Numbered from the stretch's first letter, positions 7,721 to 17,207 are shown. The stretch is DNA of 64,000 nucleotides from an uncultured Pantoea sp. (GCA_913775175.1 CAJYKU010000034.1:1-64000); one strand, 5' to 3'. Numbers and translations are program-made. The notes: generated by a model not told the origin, from the sequence alone.

Positions 7721-8314
7721 ATGCACTATTCACTGGAAGAACAGGCACGTCGTTTCGCTACCGCACTGCATGCTGCTGCGGGTCAGCGGCGTAAATATAC
7801 TGATGAACCCTATATCGTTCATCCCCAGGCTGTGGCCGACCTGGTACGCAGCGTAACGGATGACGAAGAGATGATTGCGGCCGCCTGGCTGCACGATACA
7901 GTTGAAGATACCTCAAGCACACTGAATGATATTGAACAGCAGTTTGGTTCACGCGTCGCCAGCCTGGTTGCGATGCTGACCGATAGTGCGCAGCCGCACG
8001 CGAAAAATCGTGCGGCACGCAAGCTGGCGCACTTCCGTCATACTGCAGAAGCCTCTCCCGACGCACAGACGATTAAGCTGGCAGATATTATTGATAACAC
8101 ACGGGCGATTGTTCGCTTCGATCCCGATTTTGCACGTATCTATCTGATTGAAAAGCAGGCGCAGATTGAGCTGCTGCTACAGGGAAATCCGCAGCTCTGG
8201 CAGCAGGCACATCATAATATTGAACAGGGGTTACAGCAGCTTTCCCGACCGCCCTATAACGTTCCGGCAGAGTGGTTTGCCAGACAGGCAGCTAAATTTA
8301 GTCAGCTAAAATAA
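7721..8314 (+). CDS. Single-domain HD hydrolase of the SpoT/MESH1 type (small alarmone hydrolase)
   Basis: The 197-residue protein is essentially one HD domain of the RelA/SpoT superfamily, with no synthetase, TGS or ACT domain. Metal and substrate residues expected for (p)ppGpp 3'-pyrophosphohydrolases are visible: His34 in YIVHP, His58-Asp59 in WLHDTVEDT with Glu62-Asp63, and Asp122 and Asn126 in LADIIDNT. It probably cleaves the 3'-pyrophosphate of (p)ppGpp, or NADPH as reported for MESH1. That activity is inferred from motifs. The start has GGAG 9 nt upstream. It diverges from ohrR with only 60 bp between them and ends against the yiaG terminator. Confidence 0.82.
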   Translation: MHYSLEEQARRFATALHAAAGQRRKYTDEPYIVHPQAVADLVRSVTDDEEMIAAAWLHDTVEDTSSTLNDIEQQFGSRVASLVAMLTDSAQPHAKNRAARKLAHFRHTAEASPDAQTIKLADIIDNTRAIVRFDPDFARIYLIEKQAQIELLLQGNPQLWQQAHHNIEQGLQQLSRPPYNVPAEWFARQAAKFSQLK

Positions 8315-8336
8315 AAAACCCGCCTGACAGGCGGGT
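8311..8336 (-). terminator. Terminator of yiaG
   Basis: Stem ACCCGCCT/AGGCGGGT with a 3-nt loop, followed on the minus strand by TTTTTTAT. It lies between the convergent alarmone-hydrolase gene and yiaG. The T-run exists only in the yiaG direction. Confidence 0.85.
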
Positions 8337-8355
8337 CGAAGAACCGACAATTGTT

Positions 8356-8652
8356 TTACTCAAGCAGCTGCCGACCCAGATAGGGGTTTGCCTGCAGTAG
8401 CTTCATCAGTTTGCGCGCCGTGGCAGATGGACGTGTGCGTTGCGCTTCCCAGCTTTTTACTGATGAGACACTGACTCCCATCACGCGGGCAAATTCATCC
8501 ACCTGCATACCGGTCATCTCACGTAAACGCTGTGGCTCGGGAACGGATACTGTGTTGAGTGCAATATCTGAAACGGAAGGCTTAGCATCACGTGTCAAAA
8601 CGATTTGCTCAAGGCTGCTGAGTAATTCAATCATTGGATCTTTTAATTCCAT
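8356..8652 (-). CDS. yiaG: HTH-type transcriptional regulator YiaG
   Basis: Small DNA-binding protein with a C-terminal Xre/HigA-like helix-turn-helix (REMTGMQVDEFARVMGVSVSSVKSWEAQRTRPS, about residues 45-80). The start MELKDPMIELLSSLEQIV matches E. coli YiaG (MEYKDPMHELLSSLEQIV) and has AGGAG upstream, giving 98 residues. No partner toxin gene lies beside it, so it is not part of a HigBA pair here. Its regulon is not known to me. A 14-bp dyad GCATCA-AA-TGATGC at 8707-8720 upstream could be an operator. Confidence 0.85.
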   Translation of the reverse strand: MELKDPMIELLSSLEQIVLTRDAKPSVSDIALNTVSVPEPQRLREMTGMQVDEFARVMGVSVSSVKSWEAQRTRPSATARKLMKLLQANPYLGRQLLE

Positions 8653-9134
8653 AGAGAACTCCTTAAAACTCACTATGAAGCACGTGAAAGTAAAGTAGAG
8701 AGGTAAGCATCAAATGATGCTGAAACCAGGCTTAATCAGGCTGCATCCCGCAGCGGTTTGGCATTAGAGTTATAAAACCGTTACGGGACACAGCCTGCTG
8801 GACACTGCAAAAAGATTTCAGCGCAATGCAACATTTGCCGGGTTTCTAAGTATGAGTCAGATTCCAGGAATTGCTGCCCGTTTTTTGATTATTTTTCAAT
8901 CTTGCTTATAGCAAAAAACTACAACGGCGCTTAACTACCTGTCAGATAAAAAGTTGCTGTTCATCACACTCTCCGCAACATACAAAGAGTGAAGCAAAAA
9001 CAGCGCCAGATTTGCTTTTCCCGGCGCAATGCACTGCTGGCGGATCGCGGCGTCACATTGCCCTACGAGCGCTGCTGGCTATGCACACTAATGCAGCAAG
9101 ATTGCACCATCATGACGCATATAAAGGAGAGGTA
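8653..9134. other. Intergenic region between yiaG and the gamma-glutamyltransferase gene
   Basis: A 0.48-kb divergent spacer. It holds the dyad at 8707-8720 and presumably promoters for both flanking genes. In E. coli yiaG is next to cspA; no cold-shock gene is found here. No RNA gene or open frame could be supported. Confidence 0.5.
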
Positions 9135-10733
9135 ATGAGTCTGTCCGATTACACCACCAGTTATGCTTCACATCGCGTTCCCATGATGGGGCGCAATGCC
9201 GTTGCCACTTCGCAGCCGCTGGCAGCACAGGCGGGCCTGCAGGTTATGCTGCAGGGCGGCAATGCCGTAGATGCCGCCGTTGCCACCGCGATGGCACTGA
9301 CCGTGCTGGAGCCAACCGGCAACGGTATTGGCAGTGATGCATTTGCGATTGTCTGGGATGGCCGGCAACTGCATGGCCTGAACGCATCTGGCCGGGCGCC
9401 GGCAGCATGGGATCTGCAACGTTTTAGCCACTGCACTGCAATGCCGGAGCGGGGCTGGGAATCTGTTACGGTGCCTGGTGCCGTCTCTGCCTGGAGCGCG
9501 CTTACTGAACGATTTGGTTCGCTGCCGCTGACCACGCTGGCGCAGCCGGCAATCCGCTACGCTCGTGATGGCTTTCCTGTCTCTCCTCTGATTGCGCACC
9601 TCTGGCAACAGGGTTACGAAAAGCTCGGACATCAGCCTGGTTTCGCCGCCTGCTTTGCCCCTGAGGGACGCACGCCTCGTGCGGGTGAGCTGTTTTCTAA
9701 TCCGGCCCAGGCTGACACGCTGGCAAAAATTGCGGCCTCAAATGGCGAGGCCTTTTATCGTGGTGAACTGGCGGAAAAAATTATTGCCTCAGCTCGTGAG
9801 CATCACGCGGCGCTTTCAGCCAGCGATCTGCACTCTCATCAGGCGGATTGGGTAGCGCTGATATCACATCCGTTTGCTGGCGGCAGCGTGCATGAACTAC
9901 CACCCAATGGCCAGGGTATCGCAACGCTGATTGCGCTCGGCATTCTTGAGCAGCTGGAAATCAGACGCTATTCACCTGACTCTGCCATGTCTCTGCATCT
10001 CTCTATTGAGGCGATGAAGCTGGCGCTGGCCGATCTCACGCGGTATGTCAGTGACTACGATCATCTGGAATTTCCGGCTGAGCAACTGCTGAGCAAAGCC
10101 TACCTGCAGCAGCGTGCCGCACTCGTCAATCCTGAACAGGCAGGTGATTTTACCTTTGGCGCACCGCAGCAGAGCGGCACAGTTTATCTGACAACCGCAG
10201 ATGCCAGCGGCATGATGGTCTCTTTTATCCAGTCCAACTATATGGGGTTTGGATCAGGTGTGGTGGTGCCAGACACCGGTATCAGCCTGCAGAATCGTGG
10301 ATGCGGCTTTTCGCTTGATCCCCGGCATCCCAATGTCGTGGCAGGTGGTAAACGTCCATTTCACACAATCATTCCGGCATTTGCGCTGAATGGTCAGGGG
10401 CAGCCGCTGATGGCGTTTGGCGTGATGGGCGGCCCAATGCAGGCGCAGGGGCATCTGCAGCTGGCACTGCGCATTATGCAGCATCGACAAAATCCGCAGG
10501 CGGCCATCGATGCACCGCGCTGGCGCGTGGTTGAGGGGCGCAGCGTGGTCGTGGAGAGTGGGATTGATCGCAATGTCATGGCAACACTGCGGGCAATGGG
10601 CCATCACATCACGCTGGAAGATCCGCTCTCAGGCTACAACTTTGGCGGAGCGCAGGCGATTGTGCGTGACCCGCAGGGCTTCTATATTGCCGGGACAGAG
10701 AGCCGCAAAGATGGTCAGGCGCTGGTATTTTAA
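9135..10733 (+). CDS. Gamma-glutamyltransferase family protein (YwrD-like)
   Basis: N-terminal-nucleophile hydrolase of the gamma-glutamyltranspeptidase family, which cleaves or transfers gamma-glutamyl groups from glutathione-like compounds. The start at 9135 has AAGGAGAGG upstream and gives 532 residues. It has no signal peptide, unlike periplasmic Ggt, so it is probably cytoplasmic. The maturation/nucleophile threonine is Thr349 in QSGTVYL. QSNYMGFGSG, ALQNRGCGFSLDP-type (SLQNRGCGFSLDP) and GKRPFHTIIPAF motifs are typical of the short YwrD-like branch. Substrate is unknown. It stands alone, upstream of yiaF. Confidence 0.85.
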   Translation: MSLSDYTTSYASHRVPMMGRNAVATSQPLAAQAGLQVMLQGGNAVDAAVATAMALTVLEPTGNGIGSDAFAIVWDGRQLHGLNASGRAPAAWDLQRFSHCTAMPERGWESVTVPGAVSAWSALTERFGSLPLTTLAQPAIRYARDGFPVSPLIAHLWQQGYEKLGHQPGFAACFAPEGRTPRAGELFSNPAQADTLAKIAASNGEAFYRGELAEKIIASAREHHAALSASDLHSHQADWVALISHPFAGGSVHELPPNGQGIATLIALGILEQLEIRRYSPDSAMSLHLSIEAMKLALADLTRYVSDYDHLEFPAEQLLSKAYLQQRAALVNPEQAGDFTFGAPQQSGTVYLTTADASGMMVSFIQSNYMGFGSGVVVPDTGISLQNRGCGFSLDPRHPNVVAGGKRPFHTIIPAFALNGQGQPLMAFGVMGGPMQAQGHLQLALRIMQHRQNPQAAIDAPRWRVVEGRSVVVESGIDRNVMATLRAMGHHITLEDPLSGYNFGGAQAIVRDPQGFYIAGTESRKDGQALVF

Positions 10734-10852
10734 CCCGCAGATGGCATAACTGACGCGTCCGGATCGTTGTACACGCCAGGCCATTGCTCTATTCTTTAGG
10801 ACCATTCTCAGCGATTCACACGTTGCCATTTTGTCACGACAGGAGTTGAAAC

Positions 10853-11569
10853 ATGGCGTCAGGAACTTCCCGCATCTGGATGCGTACCGGTATGCTGCTT
10901 GCCAGCGCACTGGTGGTATTACAACTCACCGCCTGCGGTGACAAAGAGGGAGATCAGCGTAAAGCATTCAGTGATTTTCTGCAGAACACCGTCATGCGCA
11001 GTGGTGAACATCTGCCTGCGCTGAGCGAAAATCAGAAGCAAACCTTTGGCAACTACGCCAGTGACTACGCCATCCTGTATGGCTTTTCGCAGCAGGTAAA
11101 TCAGGCTACAGAACAGGGTATACGGCCAGTGGTTGATGAGCTGGCGGCGATTCGCGTGCCACAGGATTATCTGAGCCGTCGCGACGCCCTGCGTCAGGCC
11201 AGCGGCAACCTCAGTGTGCTGACACAGCAGATCCAGAGCGCAAAAATGCAGGCAGACAGTAGTAAAGCCACGCTGAAACAGCCTGACGATCTGAAAAAAT
11301 CTTACGATGCCGCGTTTGCAAAAATCGTTACCCAGCCGGCCACGATACTTATTCCGTTGCTGCCGCGATTGCAGACGCTGAGTCAAAGCGCAGTACAGAC
11401 TGGCGACTATCTGCAGTCACAAGGCGCGCGCGTCAGCTTTAACGATGGCGGCGTACAGTTTCCGACCCAGGAACAGGCAACACAGTACAACGGCCTGATG
11501 AGCGAGCTCTCTGCTAATGCACAGGCGCTGACTCAGGCACAGAGTGTGGTACAGGGCGCCTGGCAGTAA
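10853..11569 (+). CDS. yiaF: DUF3053 lipoprotein YiaF
   Basis: Predicted lipoprotein of unknown function. The N-terminal hydrophobic stretch ends in a lipobox LTAC, with Cys28 as the lipidation site. The rest is alpha-helical and rich in Gln/Ala. The block DKEGDQRKAFSDFLQNTVMR and the block SDYAILYGFSQQVNQA match E. coli YiaF, and the length of 238 is close. In E. coli yiaF and yiaG are adjacent; here a gamma-glutamyltransferase gene lies between them. A terminator follows directly. Confidence 0.88.
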   Translation: MASGTSRIWMRTGMLLASALVVLQLTACGDKEGDQRKAFSDFLQNTVMRSGEHLPALSENQKQTFGNYASDYAILYGFSQQVNQATEQGIRPVVDELAAIRVPQDYLSRRDALRQASGNLSVLTQQIQSAKMQADSSKATLKQPDDLKKSYDAAFAKIVTQPATILIPLLPRLQTLSQSAVQTGDYLQSQGARVSFNDGGVQFPTQEQATQYNGLMSELSANAQALTQAQSVVQGAWQ

Positions 11570-11574
11570 AGTTT

Positions 11575-11602
11575 ATGGGCAGCCTTTACGCTGCCCATTT
11601 TT
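11575..11602 (+). terminator. Terminator of yiaF
   Basis: Nine-bp stem ATGGGCAGC/GCTGCCCAT with loop CTTTAC and a TTTTT run, starting 5 bp after the yiaF stop. Confidence 0.9.
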
Positions 11603-11681
11603 CACCTGCGGCTCCTGGTTTTTCGTCTGCCTCTTACCACTGACAAAGTGTGATCTGGCGCATTTATGACCAAATATTCTT

Positions 11682-11858
11682 TGTGATGACAATCACATTT
11701 CTGCAATAAACCCCACCTAAAAAAGAGTGACGCCCATCACATAATATTGCCCGCTGTGCTGTTTTTTTCGGCACAGATGCTTTTTTATACTATTTTTCTG
11801 TGACATACATCACGCTCAACACCCCTGCATACCCCGGTTTAGCGTGATCTTGATCACA
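11682..11858 (+). promoter_or_regulatory. Array of four CRP-binding sites upstream of mtlA
   Basis: Four TGTGA-N6-TCACA-like sites precede mtlA: 11682-11697 (TGTGATGACAATCACA, both half-sites perfect), 11726-11741 (AGTGACGCCCATCACA), 11799-11814 (TGTGACATACATCACG) and 11843-11858 (CGTGATCTTGATCACA). A weaker half-site lies at 11649. E. coli mtlA is known for five CRP sites with MtlR repression, so strong catabolite control of mannitol uptake is expected. The spacings of 44, 73 and 44 bp are close to multiples of a helical turn. Confidence 0.8.
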
Positions 11859-11998
11859 CTACATTCAGAGGCTACGCAGGGTTATAAACTAGTGCTAGAG
11901 TCCGCATGCATACAGTAATGCCGCGGCCCCCGCCGTAACATCTTAACAAAAACAAATGCGCGCTCTTATTGCAGCGCGTCTCAATAAGGGGTGGGTTT

Positions 11999-13933
11999 AT
12001 GTCCTCATCAGTCAAGGTCAGAGTGCAGAGCTTTGGTCGCTTTCTGAGCAATATGGTGATGCCAAATATCGGTGCGTTTATCGCCTGGGGTATCATCACT
12101 GCGCTGTTTATTCCAACCGGATGGATCCCGAATGAAACGCTGGCGAAGCTGGTCGGGCCAATGATTACCTATCTGCTGCCGCTGCTGATTGGTTTTACCG
12201 GTGGCCGCCTGGTGGGGGGCGATCGCGGTGGCGTAGTGGGCGCAATCACCACTATGGGGGTGATTGTGGGTGCCGATATGCCGATGTTCCTGGGCTCCAT
12301 GATAGCCGGTCCTCTGGGTGGCTGGGCAATCCGCGCCTTTGACCGTGCGGTGGATGGCAAGATCAAAAGCGGCTTCGAGATGCTGGTTAACAACTTCTCA
12401 GCAGGCATTATCGGGATGCTGCTGGCGCTGCTGGCATTTCTGGCGATTGGTCCGCTGGTGCAGGGCGTGTCACATGTTCTTGCCGCCGGGGTGAACCTGA
12501 TGGTGCAGAACAACCTTCTGCCGCTGACCTCGATTTTTGTTGAGCCCGCTAAAATTCTGTTCCTTAACAACGCAATTAACCACGGTATCTTCTCTCCACT
12601 GGGTATTCAGCAGGCGAGTGAAGCGGGTAAATCAATTTTCTTTCTGATTGAAGCGAACCCGGGCCCGGGCATGGGCGTACTGGTTGCCTATATGTTCTTT
12701 GGTCGCGGCAGTGCCAAACAGTCTGCTGGCGGCGCGGCGATCATCCATTTCCTTGGTGGCATCCATGAGATCTATTTCCCATATGTCCTGATGGCGCCAC
12801 GTCTGCTGCTGGCGGTTATTCTCGGCGGTATGACTGGCGTATTCACGCTGACATTACTGAACGGTGGTCTGGTCTCCCCCGCTTCGCCAGGTTCGATTCT
12901 GGCAGTACTGGCAATGACGCCAAAAGGTGCCTATTTCGCTAACGTTGCGGCGATTGTCGCAGCTTTTGCTGTGTCATTCGTCGTCTCCTCAATTCTGCTG
13001 AAAACCAGCAAAGCTAAAGAAGAGGATGATATTGAGATCGCAACACAGCGTATGCGTGAGATGAAAGCTCAGTCGAAAGGTCAGCCGGTAGCTGGCGCAC
13101 CGGTAGTTGCTGATGCCAGTAGTGTGGATGTCAGCCACGTGCGGAAAATCATTGTTGCCTGTGATGCCGGTATGGGTTCCAGCGCAATGGGTGCTGGCGT
13201 GCTGCGTAAAAAGGTTCAGGATGCGGGGCTGACCAACGTCTCAGTTACCAACAGCGCAATCAATTCGCTGCCGGGTGACGTAGACCTGGTGATTACCCAC
13301 CGCGATCTCACCGAGCGTGCAATGCGCCAGGCACCACAGGCTCAGCATATTTCACTGAATAACTTTCTCGACAGCGCGCTCTATAGCAACCTGACCGAGC
13401 GTCTGGTGGCAGCGAACCGCAGTGAAGCACATCGCGAAACGGTACAGTCGGCGCTGGCAGACAGTTTTGATACTGAAAATACGCATCTGTTCAGACTCGG
13501 CGCTGACAATGTGTTTCTTGGTCTGAATGCCAGTAATAAAGAGCAGGCGATCCGTTTTGCGGGTGAACAGCTGGTAAAAGGCGGTTACGTCCAGCCGGAA
13601 TATGTTGAGGCGATGCTGGCCCGCGAGAAACTCACCCCAACCTACCTGGGCGAGTCGATTGCCGTGCCACACGGTACTGTTGAAGCAAAAGATCGCGTGC
13701 TGAAAACCGGCGTTGTGTTTTGCCAGTATCCAGCGGGCGTGCAATTTGGTGATGAGCCTGATGAAGTTGCCCGACTGGTTATCGGCATCGCTGCACGTAA
13801 TAACGAACATATTCAGGTAATTACCAGCCTGACCAATGCACTGGATGATGAAAGTGTGATTGAGAAGCTGGCAACGACTCACAGCGTGCAGGATGTACTG
13901 ACGTTGCTGTCAGGTAGTAGCGTAAAAGCATAA
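11999..13933 (+). CDS. mtlA: Mannitol-specific PTS enzyme IICBA (MtlA)
   Basis: Imports and phosphorylates D-mannitol to mannitol 1-phosphate using phosphate from HPr. The 644 residues hold all three domains: membrane IIC (about 1-340), IIB with the phosphocysteine Cys388 in [15 protein letters not shown], and IIA with the phosphohistidine His558 in AVPHGT. The IIC substrate motif [13 protein letters not shown] is present. The ATG at 11999 matches the family start; an upstream TTG at 11969 is in frame but not needed. It heads mtlADR behind a CRP-site array. Confidence 0.97.
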   Translation: MSSSVKVRVQSFGRFLSNMVMPNIGAFIAWGIITALFIPTGWIPNETLAKLVGPMITYLLPLLIGFTGGRLVGGDRGGVVGAITTMGVIVGADMPMFLGSMIAGPLGGWAIRAFDRAVDGKIKSGFEMLVNNFSAGIIGMLLALLAFLAIGPLVQGVSHVLAAGVNLMVQNNLLPLTSIFVEPAKILFLNNAINHGIFSPLGIQQASEAGKSIFFLIEANPGPGMGVLVAYMFFGRGSAKQSAGGAAIIHFLGGIHEIYFPYVLMAPRLLLAVILGGMTGVFTLTLLNGGLVSPASPGSILAVLAMTPKGAYFANVAAIVAAFAVSFVVSSILLKTSKAKEEDDIEIATQRMREMKAQSKGQPVAGAPVVADASSVDVSHVRKIIVACDAGMGSSAMGAGVLRKKVQDAGLTNVSVTNSAINSLPGDVDLVITHRDLTERAMRQAPQAQHISLNNFLDSALYSNLTERLVAANRSEAHRETVQSALADSFDTENTHLFRLGADNVFLGLNASNKEQAIRFAGEQLVKGGYVQPEYVEAMLAREKLTPTYLGESIAVPHGTVEAKDRVLKTGVVFCQYPAGVQFGDEPDEVARLVIGIAARNNEHIQVITSLTNALDDESVIEKLATTHSVQDVLTLLSGSSVKA

Positions 13934-13950
13934 CCGGTTAGCTGTTATTT

Positions 13951-14001
13951 CCCTGGGGCGGGCAAGCCCGTCCCACTTATCGGGGCGGAAATGCCCGCCC
14001 T
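13951..14001 (+). promoter_or_regulatory. Two GC-rich hairpins between mtlA and mtlD
   Basis: The 94-bp spacer has a stem GGGGCGGGC/GCCCGTCCC (one G-T pair) followed by a second stem GGGCGG/CCGCCC ending before TTTCG. This resembles an intercistronic stabiliser or partial attenuator that lowers mtlD relative to mtlA. Function is inferred. Confidence 0.45.
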
Positions 14002-14027
14002 TTCGTCATTTGATATGGGTCAATTTT

Positions 14028-15176
14028 ATGAAAGCGTTACATTTTGGAGCAGGCAATATTGGTCGCGGATTTATTGGAAAACTGCTGGCAGATGCAGGCA
14101 TTGAGCTGATATTTGCCGACGTCAATCAGGTCGTGCTGGATGCCCTTAACGCCCGTCATGAGTATCCGGTTCATGTGGTTGGCGAAGAGACAAAAACTGA
14201 AATAGTAACGGGCGTTAGCGCCGTTAACAGCACCAGTGATGCAGTACTCGATCTGATTGCTGATGTTGATCTGGTTACCACTGCCGTTGGCCCTCAGATC
14301 CTGGAACGTATTGCGCACGGCGTGGCTCAGGGGCTGATTCGTCGTCATGACAAGGGTAATACACATCCGCTTAATATCATCGCCTGTGAAAACATGGTGC
14401 GCGGCACCAGCCAGCTTAAGACGCATGTGATGAACGCCTTACCAGAGCAGTATCACGCCTGGGCAGAAGCACATATTGGCTTTGTAGACTCTGCGGTAGA
14501 TCGCATTGTACCGCCGTCAGAAGCAGGTAGCAGCGATCCACTCGAGGTGACTGTTGAAACCTTCAGCGAATGGATTGTAGATAAAACTCAGTTTAAAGGT
14601 GCAACGCCCGCTATTGCCGGTATGGAGCTGACTGACAATCTGATGGCGTTTGTTGAACGCAAACTGTTTACGCTTAACACGGGTCACGCTGTTACTGCTT
14701 ATCTTGGTAAGCTGGCGGGTCACACCACTATTCGCGAAGCAATTCTTGATAACAACGTCCGCGCAGTAGTCAAAGCCGCTATGCAGGAAAGCGGAGCGGT
14801 TTTAATCAGGCGTTATGCTTTCGACGCTGAAAAACATGCGGCCTATATCGATAAAATTCTGACACGCTTTGAGAATCCCTGGCTGAAAGATGATGTAGAG
14901 CGCGTTGGTCGCCAACCGCTGCGCAAGCTGAGCGCTGGCGATCGCCTGATTAAACCACTGCTCGGCACGCTGGAGTATCAGCTGCCGCACGATAACCTGG
15001 TACAGGGTATTGCAGCCGCAATGCACTATCGCAGCGATGCCGATCCACAGGCGCAGGAGCTGGCTTCACTGATCGCGGCGCATGGTCCGCAGGCTGCGCT
15101 GGTGCAGGTTTCCGGGCTGAAAACAGAGAGTGATGTCGTACAGGCTGTGGTGAGCGCTTATAACGCTATGGCATAA
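14028..15176 (+). CDS. mtlD: Mannitol-1-phosphate 5-dehydrogenase
   Basis: Cytoplasmic NAD-dependent enzyme converting mannitol 1-phosphate to fructose 6-phosphate. It is 382 residues from the ATG at 14028, the E. coli length. The N-terminal dinucleotide-binding motif is [12 protein letters not shown]. The catalytic-site region includes [16 protein letters not shown], with the polyol-dehydrogenase Lys and His. It is second in mtlADR. Confidence 0.97.
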   Translation: MKALHFGAGNIGRGFIGKLLADAGIELIFADVNQVVLDALNARHEYPVHVVGEETKTEIVTGVSAVNSTSDAVLDLIADVDLVTTAVGPQILERIAHGVAQGLIRRHDKGNTHPLNIIACENMVRGTSQLKTHVMNALPEQYHAWAEAHIGFVDSAVDRIVPPSEAGSSDPLEVTVETFSEWIVDKTQFKGATPAIAGMELTDNLMAFVERKLFTLNTGHAVTAYLGKLAGHTTIREAILDNNVRAVVKAAMQESGAVLIRRYAFDAEKHAAYIDKILTRFENPWLKDDVERVGRQPLRKLSAGDRLIKPLLGTLEYQLPHDNLVQGIAAAMHYRSDADPQAQELASLIAAHGPQAALVQVSGLKTESDVVQAVVSAYNAMA

Positions 15177-15240
15177 TGCGCGCCCTCAGACAGGTAAACC
15201 GGGTGCGACAGGGGTTGTGCCCGTGGACGGTAGCTGAACG

Positions 15241-15786
15241 ATGCAGGCAATGATGGAAGAGAAGCAGGCTTTTGAAAACCAGGTGCTTGAGCGCCTGAAC
15301 ACCGGTCGTTCGGTGAGAAGCTTTCTGATTGCTGCGGTCGAACTGCTGGCAGAGGCGGTCAATTTGCTGGTATTGCAGGTTTTCCGCAAAGATGATTACG
15401 CCGTGAGATATGCCGTTGAGCCGCTGCTTTTAGGTAATGGCCCGCTGGGTGAGCTATCGGTGCGTCTTAAACTGATCTATGGTCTGGGCGTAATCACGCG
15501 TCAGGAGTATGAGGATTGTGAACTGCTGCTGGCTTTGCGCGAAGAGTTGAACCATGACACCAGTGAGTATCGTTTTACTGATGATGAAGTGCTGGGCCCG
15601 TTTAGTGAACTGCACTGTGTGGTTGCCTGGCCGCCCCGGCCTGACTTAACGCATGATGATGAAGCACTGCGTGTTATGCAGCAGCAGCGCTATCTGCAGA
15701 TGGTACGCTCAACGATGGTTCTGTCACTGACTGAGCTTATTTCACGGATCTCACATAAACAGGCGTTTAAAAAACCTGCTATTTAG
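15241..15786 (+). CDS. mtlR: Mannitol operon repressor MtlR
   Basis: Repressor of the mannitol operon, with a helical MtlR fold and no classical helix-turn-helix. From MEEKQAFENQVLERLNTG onward it matches E. coli MtlR, including RKDDYAVRYAVEPLLLG and SVRLKLIYGLGVITRQEYED. At 181 residues it lacks about 16 N-terminal residues of E. coli MtlR. An in-frame stop at 15235 prevents any longer form. The ribosome-binding site is weak, which fits a low-level repressor. It lies 64 bp after mtlD. Confidence 0.93.
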   Translation: MQAMMEEKQAFENQVLERLNTGRSVRSFLIAAVELLAEAVNLLVLQVFRKDDYAVRYAVEPLLLGNGPLGELSVRLKLIYGLGVITRQEYEDCELLLALREELNHDTSEYRFTDDEVLGPFSELHCVVAWPPRPDLTHDDEALRVMQQQRYLQMVRSTMVLSLTELISRISHKQAFKKPAI

Positions 15787-15875
15787 TCCGCTGCGGCAAT
15801 GTGCTGCACTGCTGCACTGCCCGCCCGGGACAAATTGATGTATCCTTTGCCTGTTTTCCTTAAAGAGTTTTCCCA

Positions 15876-16238
15876 ATGAAAGAACAAGTCAAAACCGAGA
15901 TTAAACGCCTCAGCGATCAGCTCGATGCGCTGAATCGCAAAGAACCGCAGCTGCTGGAAGCAGGTGATGCTGAAAAGCTGGGCGTGCTGCTGAAAGAGAA
16001 AGAAACGCTGGTACAGGAGATTGAACGTCTGCGTACCGTGCGTGATGAAACGCTGAGCAAAGAGGCACAACAGCTGCAAAAGCTGCCATTCGGTCGTGAA
16101 ATTACCAAAAAAGAGCAGGCAAACATGGGCGCGCTGAAGAAGAGCGTACGTGGCCTCGTAGTGGTGCACCCCATGACCGCACTGGGACGAGAAATGGGGC
16201 TAAAAGTGATGACCGGCTACGCGAAGCAGCCGTTCTGA
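15876..16238 (+). CDS. yibL: YibL family ribosome-associated protein (DUF2810)
   Basis: A 120-residue, charged, mostly alpha-helical protein with a likely N-terminal coiled coil (about 1-70: [20 protein letters not shown]...). The C-terminal block [20 protein letters not shown] and [12 protein letters not shown] are characteristic of YibL, which has the same length in E. coli. The E. coli protein has been found with ribosomes; its precise job is unknown. It follows mtlR as in E. coli and ends 6 bp from the convergent virK-like gene. Confidence 0.9.
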   Translation: MKEQVKTEIKRLSDQLDALNRKEPQLLEAGDAEKLGVLLKEKETLVQEIERLRTVRDETLSKEAQQLQKLPFGREITKKEQANMGALKKSVRGLVVVHPMTALGREMGLKVMTGYAKQPF

Positions 16239-16244
16239 GTCTGC

Positions 16245-17207
16245 TCAGGCTACCTGCGTCACGCGGCGAGCGTGTCCTGTAGCCTGATGAATTTGCCCGA
16301 TGAGATCATCCAGTAACGCATAGCGACGACGATACTCTGCGCGCTTCTTGCTGGCGATATCCTCCAGTGCTTTGCGTTCCATTTGTAATGGCAGCGTATA
16401 ACAGCTATCTGCCCGCAATTCGCCGCCAAGCGATAGCCAGAACTCACTATAGCTGGCGAAAAATTTATCGCTTTTACTATGACGATAGCGCAGGCTGCGA
16501 AAAACATGGCTCTCGTCACCCACCGCCGCAATCGCCTCTGCACCACACTCAGAAGCCAGTAAAAACAGCGCCTCCATCAGGATCCGCTTGGGAAACAGTC
16601 CGTGCGCCGCTTTGGTAGCCTCGCGAATCGCTTCAGAGGGAATATGTTTGCGTGGCCCCTGCAGGCCACCGATAAATAGTGTGCGTCGGTTATGCTCTTC
16701 AATAATTGAAAATGAGAGTGAAGCCAGCAACATACCCTGATACTTCAGCGTGAGCGTGATTTCACCTTCGCGATCGTAATAGCCAGAGCTGCATCCAATA
16801 ACAAACAGCTCATCATTTTTGCCAGTGAGCCGGGCTATATCGGTGCCAGCCGGATTCAGTAACAGCTGACAGAGCCTGTGATTGGTAAGTTGTGCAATGC
16901 ATTGATAATGCTGCAAAATAGCGCGTGCGCGCTGCGCGACACTGAAGCGGGCGCAAAGATAGGGACGATGCGGTTTAGCGGGCAACAGACCCTGACTGGC
17001 CATAAGCTGCGGTAAAAATGGCAGCTGTGCCAGTTGCTGCAGATACCTTAGCGTAGTAACAGGATAGATCGCCGATCTCAGAGCGAATTTGGTGCGAAAG
17101 CGCCTGCTATGCCACAGGTTATCGGGCCGTAATTTGCCGCTGATCAGCGGAAAAAACAACGCTGCCGACGAGCGTTCGTCTGCTTCGATATTAGTGAGAA
17201 GGGTCAT
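16245..17207 (-). CDS. VirK/YbjX family protein (DUF535)
   Basis: A 320-residue protein of the DUF535 family that includes Shigella VirK and E. coli YbjX. Members have been linked to virulence-protein secretion and antimicrobial-peptide resistance, but no reaction is established. Family-like stretches are KNDELFVIGCSSGYYDREGE, LFIGGLQGPRKHIPSEAIRE and AIAAVGDESHVFRSLRYRHS. No signal peptide or clear membrane segment is seen, so it is likely cytoplasmic. It is a single gene, convergent with yibL. Confidence 0.82.
   Translation of the reverse strand: MTLLTNIEADERSSAALFFPLISGKLRPDNLWHSRRFRTKFALRSAIYPVTTLRYLQQLAQLPFLPQLMASQGLLPAKPHRPYLCARFSVAQRARAILQHYQCIAQLTNHRLCQLLLNPAGTDIARLTGKNDELFVIGCSSGYYDREGEITLTLKYQGMLLASLSFSIIEEHNRRTLFIGGLQGPRKHIPSEAIREATKAAHGLFPKRILMEALFLLASECGAEAIAAVGDESHVFRSLRYRHSKSDKFFASYSEFWLSLGGELRADSCYTLPLQMERKALEDIASKKRAEYRRRYALLDDLIGQIHQATGHARRVTQVA

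Noticed and set aside
8356-8652. yiaG as half of a HigBA toxin-antitoxin pair
   Set aside because: The fold resembles HigA, but no toxin-sized gene lies on either side, and the protein matches the chromosomal regulator YiaG.
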